DNA of 64,000 nt from Clostridia bacterium (GCA_017521425.1 JAFXCQ010000012.1:1-64000), one strand, 5' to 3'. Shown: positions 7,565 to 16,684, numbered from the stretch's first letter. A program made the numbers and translations. Notes: a model not told the origin generated them from the letters alone.

Positions 7565-7924
7565 TTATTTTCTTCTTGTAACTTCTGCAGATTTAAAACT
7601 AAATTCAACAGTTTTTCTTTCGCAATCTTTATCATCAAATTCTAAAAATAATTGGTATTCTCCGTTTTTTTCTGATATGTCATCATGTAACCACCAAGAA
7701 CCATTTAGTGAAAATATATTAAAATCAACTTTATTAAATCTGAAATGGAAAAAGCGGATTTCAATTATATCTTGTTCAAACATGGCACCATGTCCGTTTA
7801 TTTTAAAAATTAAACAATTATCATATTGGTTCCAGTCTGATAATTGTTTGATTTCAACTGAAACAATCTTTGCATCATGTAAACCACGACTCCAATACCA
7901 TTCAGGCAAATTGCAATTTTTCAT
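7565..7924 (-). CDS. hypothetical protein
   Basis: A 119-residue soluble protein of unknown function, rich in aromatic and acidic residues (LPEWYWSRGLHDAKI near the N-terminus; NGSWWLHDD and FLEFDDKDCERK later). The order is consistent with a compact beta-sheet protein. Its ATG at 7924 overlaps the TGA of the upstream acetyltransferase (ATGA), and GGTGGAAG inside that gene serves as ribosome site; the two are translationally coupled. An in-frame TTG at 7939 is less likely. Confidence 0.65.
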   Translation of the reverse strand: MKNCNLPEWYWSRGLHDAKIVSVEIKQLSDWNQYDNCLIFKINGHGAMFEQDIIEIRFFHFRFNKVDFNIFSLNGSWWLHDDISEKNGEYQLFLEFDDKDCERKTVEFSFKSAEVTRRK

Positions 7925-8448
7925 TTTTTCTTCCACCAACTATATCTTAACTTCATTGAAATATTATAAAATCCGTTGCACTTTGTCCTTTTTACTTTTT
8001 TAAATCCAAACTTTTGCCAGAAAGGGTAGCCACTTACATTGTTATCTTGAACCGAAAGTTTTATTGATTTATAACCGGACTCAAAAGCGATATCAATAAC
8101 TTTATCTATAATTTTTGTACCAATTGTCTTTTTTTGAAATTGTTTATCAATTAGGAAGAGTCCAATGTATAGTGTGTCTTTATTTGGATAACCTTCAAGC
8201 AACGATAAAAATGCAATCGCTTGTTCATTTTTAGAAAATCCTATCAATTGACACATTCCAACCGGAAAATTGTCAGCATATTCAATTGTTTCAGTACAAT
8301 CTTTCTTTGTAGCGGGTCTCCCGTCAGTAATCATAAAATAATCAGTGTTTGAATAAAAAATATTTTCATATTTTTCAAGATTATCAAGTGTAACTGCTTC
8401 AATATTAAATTCGGGTAATCTGTGCTGAAGTTTTTCGAATATAGACAT
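7921..8448 (-). CDS. GNAT family N-acetyltransferase
   Basis: A 175-residue GNAT protein. The acetyl-CoA loop is seen at QFQKKTIGTKIIDKVI (Q-x-x-x-x-I-G-T), followed by a motif-B-like SVQDNNVSGYPFWQKFGFKKVKRTKC. The substrate is unknown; resistance or small-molecule modification is possible but not shown. The start is ATG 8448, preceded by GGTGAT; upstream GTG and TTG codons overlap this site. It is coupled by a 4-bp overlap to the hypothetical gene downstream. Confidence 0.85.
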   Translation of the reverse strand: MSIFEKLQHRLPEFNIEAVTLDNLEKYENIFYSNTDYFMITDGRPATKKDCTETIEYADNFPVGMCQLIGFSKNEQAIAFLSLLEGYPNKDTLYIGLFLIDKQFQKKTIGTKIIDKVIDIAFESGYKSIKLSVQDNNVSGYPFWQKFGFKKVKRTKCNGFYNISMKLRYSWWKKK

Positions 8449-8496
8449 TTTTATCACCAATTTTAGAGAAGAGTGAAGATGTAAGAATGAAAAAGT

Positions 8497-8526
8497 AAAA
8501 TCCTCGTACTAACATACGAGGATTTT
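8497..8526 (-). terminator. terminator of tRNA-fMet
   Basis: A perfect 12-bp stem (8497-8508 with 8515-8526) with a 6-nt loop starts at the base next to the tRNA 3' CCA. On the minus strand it ends GAGGATTTTAC. Confidence 0.8.
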
Positions 8527-8604
<78 letters not shown>

Positions 8605-8700
8605 ATATATTTACTTGCACTCTCAAAGTGCTTTGCTATTATACATAAATTATATTCGGTTGTCAAGTGTTTTATTCAAAAATCTTAAAAATATTTTTTC

Positions 8701-8728
8701 TTGTATTTTCTATCTTAAATGTTATAAT
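8701..8728 (+). promoter_or_regulatory. promoter of the CDF gene
   Basis: TTGTAT (8701-8706) and TATAAT (8723-8728) are spaced by 16 nt, 28 nt before the start codon. Confidence 0.65.
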
Positions 8729-8755
8729 AAATATATTAAATTTCAGGAGTATATT

Positions 8756-9649
8756 ATGAAAACAGAAAAGAACATTTTAATTGCATTTATTTTAAACTTA
8801 TCTTTCGCCATTTTTGAATTCTTTGGTGGTATTTTTACCGGTAGTGTTGCTATTGTTTCAGATGCTATTCACGATGTAGGTGATGCTACAAGTATTGGAA
8901 TTTCTTTCTTTTTGGAAAAGAAAAGTAAGAAAAAGCCTGATGAAAAATATACTTACGGATATGTAAGATATTCTGTAATAGGTAGTATAATTACAACTTT
9001 AATTCTTTTAGTTGGCTCTGTTGTTGTAATTATAAATGCTTTTAATAAAATAATGAATCCTACCGAGATAAATTATAAAGGTATGATTATTTTTGCAATA
9101 TTTGGTCTTGTTATCAATTTTATTGCCGCTTTTGTTACTCATGGCGCGGGTTCCCTTAATCAAAAGGCGGTAAATCTTCATATGTTAGAAGATGTTTTAG
9201 GTTGGGCAGTTGTTTTAATTGGTGCTATTATTATGAATTTTACCGATATAAAAATCATTGACCCACTTATGTCAATTGGTGTTTCTGTTTTCATTTTTAT
9301 AAATGCATTTAAAAATTTAAAGGAAGTGCTTGATTTATTCTTAGAAAAGACACCTCATGGAATAAATATCGAAGAAATTAAAAACCATATTTTAAAAATT
9401 GATGGTCTCGAAGATGTTCACCACATTCATATATGGAGTATGGATGGTAACTCTAATTTTGCTACAATGCACATTGTGACCAATGAAGATGGACATAAAA
9501 TTAAAGAAAAGGTGAGAGATGAGCTTTCAGAACACGGCATAAGTCATGCTACTCTTGAACTCGAAACAGTAGGGGAACATTGCCACGAAAATAATTGTAA
9601 TGCTCATTTAAATGTAAGTTCAGGTCATGGTCATCATCACCACCATTAA
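8756..9649 (+). CDS. cation diffusion facilitator family exporter
   Basis: A 297-residue inner-membrane metal/proton antiporter of the CDF family (zinc or similar divalent ions). About six membrane segments are predicted. The metal-site motifs are SDAIHDVGD (D-x-x-x-D type) in helix 2 and HMLEDVLGW (H-x-x-x-D) in helix 5, the pattern of zinc transporters. The cytoplasmic C-terminal domain carries DVHHIHIW, and the protein ends in GHGHHHHH, a metal-binding tail. The start is ATG 8756 with AGGAG upstream; the frame remains open 47 codons further but that part covers the promoter. Neighbours do not indicate the substrate. Confidence 0.92.
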   Translation: MKTEKNILIAFILNLSFAIFEFFGGIFTGSVAIVSDAIHDVGDATSIGISFFLEKKSKKKPDEKYTYGYVRYSVIGSIITTLILLVGSVVVIINAFNKIMNPTEINYKGMIIFAIFGLVINFIAAFVTHGAGSLNQKAVNLHMLEDVLGWAVVLIGAIIMNFTDIKIIDPLMSIGVSVFIFINAFKNLKEVLDLFLEKTPHGINIEEIKNHILKIDGLEDVHHIHIWSMDGNSNFATMHIVTNEDGHKIKEKVRDELSEHGISHATLELETVGEHCHENNCNAHLNVSSGHGHHHHH

Positions 9650-9688
9650 CACAAAATCAACAATATCAACTAAAATTGTCGCTTTTTC

Positions 9689-9717
9689 TTGACATTATTT
9701 GTGTTTATTAGTATAAT
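9689..9717 (+). promoter_or_regulatory. consensus promoter of the sulfatase operon
   Basis: Perfect TTGACA (9689-9694) and TATAAT (9712-9717) with 17-nt spacing, 30 nt before the sulfatase ATG. Confidence 0.85.
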
Positions 9718-9747
9718 ATCCCTACAAGTTTGTGGAGGTTTCAATTT

Positions 9748-11763
9748 ATGAAGAAAGAAATTCAACTTGATTTGGGTAAAAAGATATTCCCATTGATTAT
9801 AATGTTTATAGGTGTTGTACTTGCAATTGCTATGTTGGTTACAAGAGTAAATATGACAGCAGTTGTATGCGTTGCATTTAATTGCATTGTTTCTGCACTT
9901 ATTGCTGTAAGTCTTATAATCAAGAAAAAAGTTTATGCACCTATGGTGTTTGCTTATGCAGCTGCAAGTCTCGGTGTAGTGTTATATTTCGTTATATGGG
10001 GTGCAGATGCAGGCTTTGGTGCATTCACAACGGGTATGGCTGGTTATTCTTCAGTAGATAATCCGTTGTTTACTGGCGAGGGAAATCTCTTTACAAGATT
10101 GCTCGGTAATATTATTATTGTTGCACCTAATGCAGTTTCTTTATGGGCGCTTTTCTTTGTTACAAAGAAAACATTTAAAAATAATGTAGTTAAAACTGTT
10201 TTAACTGCAGTTCTTACTGTTTGTTTGCTTGGTACAACAGTTCTTTATGTTCTTACAATGAACCTCCGTGCTAAACCTAACACAGAAAGACTCTGGGAAG
10301 GTCACGACGATTACCTTAAAAAAGTTGATAATAAAGCAACTAAAGAGTCACCTAATGTTCTTATTGTTATGATGGACGACTTAGGTTATGGTGACGTTTC
10401 TTTAAATGGTGCTATTTACGATACACCAAATATTGACTCAATCGGTGAAAACGGTCTTAATTTTACAAACTTCTATTCTGCTTACTCTGTTTGTTCACCT
10501 GCAAGATTTGCAGCACTTACCGGCAGATATCCATATCGTGGTTATGCAGATAATGTTATTTACCCGACAGTTCAGACTATTTCACCATTCGCACAGACCC
10601 GTATTTTCAACTCTATTGAAATGGGTAACAATGCTGATGGTATGCTTGGTGATGAAATCACTATGGCAGAAGCATTTAAAGCAGCGGGGTATAACACAGG
10701 TGCTTTCGGTAAATGGCATCTTGGTGATTATGGTGAATATCTTCCTACAAATCAGGGGTTTGACTACTTCTATGGTAGCCACCATGTTAATGATATGAAA
10801 CCGTTCTACCATGTTACTGAAGAAAATGGCGAGTGGGAGATTGCTCACTCTACAAAAGACCTTAAAGACCAGAGTATGGCAACAAAATGGATTCACGATG
10901 AAATAAGCTCATGGATTGCAGAACAATCACAGTCAGATAAACCGTTCTTTGCATATTATGCTACACCTTGGCCACACGCACCGGTTTACGCGGGTGATGA
11001 TTTTGACGGTACAACAGGTCTTGGTACTTATGTTGACTGTGTTACAGAATTTGACCATTACCTTGGTATTCTCTTTGATGAAATGGAAGCACAAGGTGTT
11101 CTTGATGATACAATTATTGTGTTTACAAGTGATAATGGTCCTGCGCTTGAGGGTTCAGTTGGTGACCTTCGTGGTGGTAAATATTTGGCTTACGAAGGCG
11201 GTCAGAAAGTTCCGTTTATGATTAGATGGGATAATGACAACGGTGCACTTGGTACTAAAGGTACCGAGAGAGATAATTCTGCAGTTCTTGTAGATTTATT
11301 CCCGACTCTTTTAGACCTTTGCGATATTACTGTTGAGGGTAGTGACAACAATTTACCAACTGACAGAGTTATTGATGGTATTTCAATGTCTGAATTACTT
11401 AAAAATGATAGTGTAATACATACAAAAGACCATCCGATTCTTCATATGAAACGCGAAAAACTTAAAGCAATTCAGTATGCAGTTCCAGTTAGTGAAGTTA
11501 CTTCACAGTATCCAGAATATGATTATGAAGTTCTTAAAAACAATGACTATGTAACATTCAAGTACTTTGAAAAAATACAAAATGATAACTCTGCTTTCTG
11601 GGATAAAAACAGAAAGAATTGGCTTCATATTCTTACCGACGACTATGCAGAGAACTACAACCGTACAACTGTTTACCCTGAAATTGCAGACCAATTTAAT
11701 GAAAAAATGCACGAAATTATTGACAATTTCAATGAAAACAGACGCGGTATAATTGAACAATAA
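9748..11763 (+). CDS. membrane-anchored sulfatase (Cys-type)
   Basis: A 671-residue protein with about five N-terminal membrane helices (within residues 12-172), then an extracytoplasmic type I sulfatase domain. The metal-binding strand VLIVMMDDLGYGD comes first, then the formylglycine motif CSPARFAALTGRYP with Cys249 (C-x-P-x-R), FGKWHLGD and VFTSDNGPALEG. Cys249 would be oxidised to formylglycine by the anaerobic maturase encoded next. It likely hydrolyses a sulfate ester of a host or dietary glycan, but the substrate is not deducible. The start is ATG 9748 after GGAGG. The domain order (several helices before the sulfatase domain) is not the usual signal-peptide layout. Confidence 0.93.
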   Translation: MKKEIQLDLGKKIFPLIIMFIGVVLAIAMLVTRVNMTAVVCVAFNCIVSALIAVSLIIKKKVYAPMVFAYAAASLGVVLYFVIWGADAGFGAFTTGMAGYSSVDNPLFTGEGNLFTRLLGNIIIVAPNAVSLWALFFVTKKTFKNNVVKTVLTAVLTVCLLGTTVLYVLTMNLRAKPNTERLWEGHDDYLKKVDNKATKESPNVLIVMMDDLGYGDVSLNGAIYDTPNIDSIGENGLNFTNFYSAYSVCSPARFAALTGRYPYRGYADNVIYPTVQTISPFAQTRIFNSIEMGNNADGMLGDEITMAEAFKAAGYNTGAFGKWHLGDYGEYLPTNQGFDYFYGSHHVNDMKPFYHVTEENGEWEIAHSTKDLKDQSMATKWIHDEISSWIAEQSQSDKPFFAYYATPWPHAPVYAGDDFDGTTGLGTYVDCVTEFDHYLGILFDEMEAQGVLDDTIIVFTSDNGPALEGSVGDLRGGKYLAYEGGQKVPFMIRWDNDNGALGTKGTERDNSAVLVDLFPTLLDLCDITVEGSDNNLPTDRVIDGISMSELLKNDSVIHTKDHPILHMKREKLKAIQYAVPVSEVTSQYPEYDYEVLKNNDYVTFKYFEKIQNDNSAFWDKNRKNWLHILTDDYAENYNRTTVYPEIADQFNEKMHEIIDNFNENRRGIIEQ

Positions 11764-11767
11764 AATT

Positions 11768-11791
11768 AAGGGTGACAGAAATGTCACCCTT
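11768..11791 (+). terminator. hairpin between sulfatase and maturase genes
   Basis: A 10-bp perfect stem (11768-11777 with 11782-11791) capped by a GAAA tetraloop, starting 5 nt after the sulfatase stop and ending 24 nt before the maturase ATG. A T-rich but interrupted tail (TTAATTAAATT) follows. It may be a leaky terminator lowering maturase expression or an mRNA-stabilising 3' hairpin. Confidence 0.65.
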
Positions 11792-11815
11792 TAATTAAAT
11801 TAGAAAGGAAAAACT

Positions 11816-12913
11816 ATGCCACCAATTTCTTTAATGATAAAACCAGCTTCATCTCTTTGTAATCTTTCTTGTGAATATTGCTTTTACAAAGATGTTTCCC
11901 ATCACAGAGAACATCTTGGTTTTGGTGTTATGGAAAAAGAAACTGCCGAGATTTTAATAGAAAAAGCTCTTCAATATGCAGATGGAGAAAATGTTTCTTT
12001 TGCATTCCAAGGTGGCGAACCCACTATTGCAGGGCTTGATTTTTTTAAATTCTTTACAAGTAAAGTAAAAGAAAAGAATATTAGGAATAGTAACATCTTT
12101 TATGGGATTCAGACCAACGGAACACTTGTGGATGCAGAATGGGCAAGATTTTTCCACGATAACAACTTTTTAGTTGGTCTTAGTCTTGATGGTGACTATG
12201 ACGGTAATAAATTCCGTAAAAAACCAAGTGGCGACAATTCTTTTTATAAAATACTTACTACTGCAGAACTTTTTAAGAGAAATAATGTTGAGTTTAATAT
12301 CTTAACAGTTCTTACAGGTTTTTGTGCCGACAATGGCGAAAAGGTTTATAAATTCTTTCGCTCAAAAGGTTTTAAATACATTCAGTTTATACCTTGCCTT
12401 AAACCATTTGGTAGCAATGAAGAAAGCGAACTTTATATGACACCCGAGCAATATGGTGATTTTCTTATAAAAGTTTTTAATCTTTATGTAAAAGATTATG
12501 TTCGTCATAATTACATAAGTGTTCGTCAATTTGATAATTGGGTGCGCCTTTTTTTGAGACAACCGGTTGAACAATGTGGAATTTTAGGTCACTGTACACA
12601 TCAGTTCGTTTCAGAAGCGAATGGGAATGTTTACCCTTGTGACTTCTACTGTACAGACGAATATTTTCTTGGTAATATTCTTGAAACAGATTTTGCTACA
12701 ATGGAAAAAAGCGAAACAGCAAAGCAATTCATAAAAGAAAGTCTTAAAATACCTGAGAAGTGTAAGAATTGCAATGTTTTTGGTCTTTGCAGAGCAGGAG
12801 GATGCAAAAGAACACAGTTAAGTGAAGATTATTGCATTGCTTATAAGAGATTTTTTACATCCTGCTTACCACTTTTTAGAGTGTTTATAAATGAAAAAAC
12901 TTGGAGTGTTTAG
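11816..12913 (+). CDS. anaerobic sulfatase-maturating radical SAM enzyme
   Basis: A 365-residue radical SAM/SPASM enzyme that oxidises the active-site Cys of sulfatases to formylglycine without oxygen. The SAM-cluster motif CNLSCEYC (Cys15, 19, 22) is followed by the typical FAFQGGEPT. The C-terminal half has the Cys-rich SPASM region (CGILGHCTHQF, NVYPCDFYC, CKNCNVFGLC, RAGGCKR) for two auxiliary [4Fe-4S] clusters. GAAAGGAAAA precedes ATG. Its position after a Cys-type sulfatase is a strong functional match. Confidence 0.93.
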   Translation: MPPISLMIKPASSLCNLSCEYCFYKDVSHHREHLGFGVMEKETAEILIEKALQYADGENVSFAFQGGEPTIAGLDFFKFFTSKVKEKNIRNSNIFYGIQTNGTLVDAEWARFFHDNNFLVGLSLDGDYDGNKFRKKPSGDNSFYKILTTAELFKRNNVEFNILTVLTGFCADNGEKVYKFFRSKGFKYIQFIPCLKPFGSNEESELYMTPEQYGDFLIKVFNLYVKDYVRHNYISVRQFDNWVRLFLRQPVEQCGILGHCTHQFVSEANGNVYPCDFYCTDEYFLGNILETDFATMEKSETAKQFIKESLKIPEKCKNCNVFGLCRAGGCKRTQLSEDYCIAYKRFFTSCLPLFRVFINEKTWSV

Positions 12914-12922
12914 GAGAGTTTT

Positions 12923-13708
12923 ATGGATTGGAATTCTAAATTTTACAATGAAGATGAAAAACCACTTGATACTTTAGTTACAGGCTACAGTCATACATCG
13001 GTTTTCAGGACAATTGCTTTTATTGGTGATAGTCTTTCTTCTGGTGAATTTGAAACTTGTGACAGAGATGGTAATAAAGCATATCACGATTTATATGAAT
13101 ACTCGTGGGGGCAATATATAGCAAGAAAAAACGGTTTAACTGCGTTGAATTTTTCGCGTGGTGGAATGACCGCTAAAGAATATATAGAAAGTTTTGCAGA
13201 AAGTAACGATTTTTTCAATAAAGATAAAGCATGCCAATGTTATGTTATTGCTTTAGGTGCAAATGACCTTAACAGTGGTATTGAAATTGGTTCAGTTAAC
13301 GATATAAATAAAGAAGATTGCACTAAAAATAATAAAACTTTCATAGGTTACTATGGCGCAATTATAAGTCGTTATAAAGAGATTAGTCCCGATGCTAAAT
13401 TCTTTTTTGTAACCTTCCCGAAAGACGATGCAAGAGCAAATAATCATAAAGCAGATTTGTTTTATAATGAACTTTATAACTTAGCAGAGTTTTTCCCTAA
13501 TTCTTATGTAATAGACCTTTATAAATATGGGCCTGTTTATGATGAAGAATTTAAAAAGAAATTCTTTCTTCACGGTCATATGAATCCGTCTGGGTATATT
13601 TTAACTGCCGAGCTCATTGATTCATATATAGATTATATTGTTCGTCATAATCCAGATGATTTTAAAAATGCAGGATTTATAAATAGCGGTATCAAATATA
13701 AATTTTAA
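12923..13708 (+). CDS. SGNH/GDSL-type hydrolase
   Basis: A 261-residue cytoplasmic esterase-like protein. Block I is FIGDSLSSGE (Ser37), block III is LGANDLNSG, and block V is LHGHMNPSGY with the catalytic His. The Asp normally three residues before that His is replaced by Leu, so activity may rely on another acid or be altered. It starts 9 nt after the maturase stop with GGAGAG in the gap, so it belongs to the sulfatase operon and might de-esterify the same glycans (inference; it lacks a signal peptide). Confidence 0.82.
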   Translation: MDWNSKFYNEDEKPLDTLVTGYSHTSVFRTIAFIGDSLSSGEFETCDRDGNKAYHDLYEYSWGQYIARKNGLTALNFSRGGMTAKEYIESFAESNDFFNKDKACQCYVIALGANDLNSGIEIGSVNDINKEDCTKNNKTFIGYYGAIISRYKEISPDAKFFFVTFPKDDARANNHKADLFYNELYNLAEFFPNSYVIDLYKYGPVYDEEFKKKFFLHGHMNPSGYILTAELIDSYIDYIVRHNPDDFKNAGFINSGIKYKF

Positions 13709-13711
13709 ATA

Positions 13712-13754
13712 TATATCCCACAAGAATTTATTAAAAGATTTCTTGGGGGATATA
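13712..13754 (+). terminator. terminator after the SGNH gene
   Basis: A 15-bp stem with one mismatch (13712-13726 with 13740-13754), followed by ATAGTTTTTGGG. It ends 23 nt before the next start codon. Confidence 0.7.
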
Positions 13755-13777
13755 ATAGTTTTTGGGTGAATTTATTT

Positions 13778-14728
13778 ATGTGTACTGCAATAACTTATAA
13801 AACAAACGACTTTTATTTTGGCAGAAATTTAGATGTAGAGCGTTCTTACAACGAAAGGGTGGTTATAACACCAAGGAATTTCAAAATTAAAATGCGGTGT
13901 GTTGAAGATTTAAAAGCGCACTATGCTATAATTGGAATGGCTACTGTAATTGACGATTTTCCACTTTATTTTGAAGCAACAAACGAAAAAGGGCTTTCAA
14001 TAGCGAGCCTTAATTTTCCTGAAAATGCAGATTACAAAGCATTAGACGAAAGACTTAATAATATAACACCGTTTGAATTTATTCCTTATATTTTAGGTAA
14101 ATGTAAAAATATTTATGAAGCACAGGATGAACTTACTAAAATTAACCTTGTTAATATAAATTTCAGTAAAAATCTGCCACTTTCACCACTTCACTTTATA
14201 ATATCTGATAAAACAAAATCACTTACAGTAGAAAGTGTAAAAGACGGTCTGAAAATATATGAAAATCCTGTAGGGGTCTTAACAAATAACCCGACTTTTG
14301 ATTATCATTTGATGAACATCAATAATTATATGTCGCTTTCTGAAGGTGTGAGTGAAAATGAATTTTCAAATGAGTTGAATTTTAATAATTATAGTCTTGG
14401 TTTAGGTGCATTAGGGTTACCGGGTGATTTTTCATCTGCTTCAAGATTTGTTAAAGCAACTTTTGTAAAATATAAATCAAAATCTGGTAGTAATGAAAAA
14501 GAGAGTGTCAATCAGTTTTTTCATATTTTAGCATCTGTGTCTATGCCTAAAGGGTGTGTTTTAGTCCGTGATGGCGAGTATGAATATACACGATACTCTT
14601 GTTGTTGTAATGCGGATAAAGGAATTTATTACTACAAAACTTACGATGATTTTAATATAAAAAAATTTGATATAAATTCTTATGATTTGAACTATGATAA
14701 ACTTTTTGAAACACTTGAAAAATTATAA
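13778..14728 (+). CDS. bsh: bile salt hydrolase / choloylglycine hydrolase
   Basis: A 316-residue Ntn-hydrolase that deconjugates glycine- or taurine-linked bile acids, or alternatively hydrolyses penicillin V-type amides. Translation from ATG 13778 gives Met-Cys-Thr; Met removal exposes the nucleophile Cys2. Other catalytic landmarks are FGRNLD (Arg16, Asp19), GVLTNNPTFDYH (oxyanion Asn) and the diagnostic GLGALGLPGDFSSASRF (Arg). Length equals known BSHs. GGGTGA precedes the start; a longer frame beginning with MNLF would bury the Cys and is rejected. No signal peptide, as usual. It indicates life in a vertebrate gut. Confidence 0.92.
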   Translation: MCTAITYKTNDFYFGRNLDVERSYNERVVITPRNFKIKMRCVEDLKAHYAIIGMATVIDDFPLYFEATNEKGLSIASLNFPENADYKALDERLNNITPFEFIPYILGKCKNIYEAQDELTKINLVNINFSKNLPLSPLHFIISDKTKSLTVESVKDGLKIYENPVGVLTNNPTFDYHLMNINNYMSLSEGVSENEFSNELNFNNYSLGLGALGLPGDFSSASRFVKATFVKYKSKSGSNEKESVNQFFHILASVSMPKGCVLVRDGEYEYTRYSCCCNADKGIYYYKTYDDFNIKKFDINSYDLNYDKLFETLEKL

Positions 14729-14743
14729 TTGATTTTGTATAAT
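14715..14743 (+). promoter_or_regulatory. promoter of the flavodiiron gene
   Basis: TTGAAA (14715-14720) and TATAAT (14738-14743) with 17-nt spacing, overlapping the end of the bile salt hydrolase gene. Confidence 0.7.
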
Positions 14744-14774
14744 GTTGTTGAAATTTGTTTTAGGAGCGAAAAAA

Positions 14775-15926
14775 ATGTTTATTTCAAATGATATAAAATA
14801 TGTAGGTGTTAATGACCATAAAATTGATTTATTTGAAGGTCAATATGAAGTGCCTAACGGAATGGCATATAATTCTTATGTTATTCTTGATGAAAAAATT
14901 GCAGTATTAGATACCGTTGGTAACGATTTTAAAGGTGAATGGCTTAATAATATTAAAGAGGTTTTAGGTGGTAAAAAGCCTGATTATTTAGTTGTTCACC
15001 ATATGGAGCCTGACCATTCTGCAAATATTGCGGAGTTTATTAAAGAATATCCGGAAATAAAAATTGTATCTTCTCAAAAAGCTTTTGATATTATGCAGAA
15101 TTTCTTTAAAGATAATTTTAAAGATAGACAAATTGTAGTAGTTGAAGGCGATAAATTATCTCTTGGTAAGCACGAATTAACATTTTTAACAGCACCAATG
15201 GTACATTGGCCTGAAGTAATTGTTTCTTACGATAGCTTTGACAAGGTTTTATTTTCTGCAGATGGTTTCGGTAAATTTGGTGCGTTAGATGTAGAAGAAG
15301 ACTGGGCTTGTGAAGCAAGAAGATATTATTTTGGTATTGTTGGTAAATTTGGGGGTCAGGTTCAGAAACTTCTTAGTAAAGCCTCAGGTTTAGATATTGA
15401 AATTATTTGCTCATTGCACGGTCCTGTACTTAAAGAAAATGTAGGCTATTACTTAGACCTTTATAATAAATGGTCAAGCTACACACCTGAAGAAGAGGGT
15501 ATTTTAATTGCTTACACATCAGTTTATGGTAATACTAAAAAGGTTGCTTTAGAACTTCAGAAAGTTTTAAATGAAAAAGGTGCTAAAAAAGTTGTTGTTA
15601 CAGACCTCGCAAGAAGTGATATGGCAGAAAATGTTGAAGATGCTTTCCGTTATAGCAAATTAGTTCTTGCTACAACTACTTACAATGGCGAAATCTTCCC
15701 ATTTATGAGAGAGTTTATTCACGAGCTGACAGAAAGAAATTATAGCAACAGAAAAGTAGCATTTATTGAAAATGGCAGTTGGATGCCAATGGCTAAAAAA
15801 GTAATGCTTAAAATGCTTGAAAAATCAAAGAATCTTGAGTATTGCGAAAATTCAGTGAAAATATTGTCATCATTAAGTGAAGATAATCTTGAAGAAATTA
15901 ACAAATTGGCAGATGAATTGTTATGA
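14775..15926 (+). CDS. flavodiiron protein (A-type flavoprotein)
   Basis: A 383-residue cytoplasmic enzyme that reduces O2 to water and/or NO to N2O in anaerobes. The N-terminal metallo-lactamase-like domain has diiron ligands HMEPDH (His76, Glu78, Asp80), VHWPEV, SADGFGKFG and SLHGPV. The C-terminal flavodoxin domain binds FMN through YTSVYGNTKK and TTTYNGEIFPFM. No fused rubredoxin domain is present, so it needs a separate electron donor. The start is ATG 14775 after AGGAGCG; a frame extension of 11 codons lacks a ribosome site. It overlaps the ZIP gene by 4 bp, which suggests oxidative-stress protection coupled to metal supply. Confidence 0.95.
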   Translation: MFISNDIKYVGVNDHKIDLFEGQYEVPNGMAYNSYVILDEKIAVLDTVGNDFKGEWLNNIKEVLGGKKPDYLVVHHMEPDHSANIAEFIKEYPEIKIVSSQKAFDIMQNFFKDNFKDRQIVVVEGDKLSLGKHELTFLTAPMVHWPEVIVSYDSFDKVLFSADGFGKFGALDVEEDWACEARRYYFGIVGKFGGQVQKLLSKASGLDIEIICSLHGPVLKENVGYYLDLYNKWSSYTPEEEGILIAYTSVYGNTKKVALELQKVLNEKGAKKVVVTDLARSDMAENVEDAFRYSKLVLATTTYNGEIFPFMREFIHELTERNYSNRKVAFIENGSWMPMAKKVMLKMLEKSKNLEYCENSVKILSSLSEDNLEEINKLADELL

Positions 15927-16675
15927 AATTAGTGCTCTTAACCGCCTTGGGTGTAGGTGGTGCTACAATCTTTGGTTCTTTAATTGGTTTTGCATTTAAA
16001 AAGATTTCACATAAATTTTCTGATATTGTTTTGTCGTTTGCGGCTGGTGTAATGCTCGCTGCAGCGGTATTAGGCTTAATTTTACCATCTTTGGAATATG
16101 GCGGTAAATTTGGTATTTTAATTACAGTAGCAGGAATTTTTGTGGGTGCATTAGCACTTAATCTTATTGATAAATTAGTTCCGCACCTTCATAAATTAGT
16201 TGGTGCTGAGACTGAAGAACACAAAAACTCAAGTCTTAGCAAAGTTCTTCTATTTGTGACAGCTATAGCAATTCATAATTTACCGGAAGGTATTGCGGCG
16301 GGTGTTGGTTTTGGTTCTGGAAACACTTCTCAGGCGCTTATAATAGCCGGAGGCATAGCCTTGCAGAATATTCCTGAAGGTATGGTCATAATTTCACCAA
16401 TGCTTTCAGCGGGTGTTTCGCCTAAAAAGACCTTTATTTGCGCAATGATTACGGGACTTGTAGAAGTTGTTGGCACTATGATAGGATACTTTTCAGTGAA
16501 TGTTGCATCTGCTATTTTGCCTTTTGCCTTAGCGTTTGCTGGTGGTACAATGCTTTATGTAATCAGTGATGAAATGATTCCTGAAACACACGCACACGGC
16601 AGTGAACGCGGTGCAACTTACGCTTTATTAGTTGGGTTTTGTGTTATGTTAATTACAGATACTTTACTTGGTTAG
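15923..16675 (+). CDS. ZIP family metal transporter
   Basis: A 250-residue membrane protein of the ZIP (ZupT-like) family that imports zinc, iron or related divalent ions. Seven to eight helices are predicted. Signature HNLPEGIAAG in helix 4 and QNIPEGMVI in helix 5 form the metal site; a variable loop HLHKLVGAETEEHKN precedes them. Its ATG overlaps the stop of the flavodiiron gene (ATGA), so the two are cotranscribed and translationally coupled. Confidence 0.93.
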   Translation: MKLVLLTALGVGGATIFGSLIGFAFKKISHKFSDIVLSFAAGVMLAAAVLGLILPSLEYGGKFGILITVAGIFVGALALNLIDKLVPHLHKLVGAETEEHKNSSLSKVLLFVTAIAIHNLPEGIAAGVGFGSGNTSQALIIAGGIALQNIPEGMVIISPMLSAGVSPKKTFICAMITGLVEVVGTMIGYFSVNVASAILPFALAFAGGTMLYVISDEMIPETHAHGSERGATYALLVGFCVMLITDTLLG

Positions 16676-16684
16676 GGGATAGTT

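Noticed and set aside
10406-11221. open frames overlapping the sulfatase
   Set aside because: They have no ribosome sites and a His/Leu/Gln bias typical of shadow frames of a real gene.
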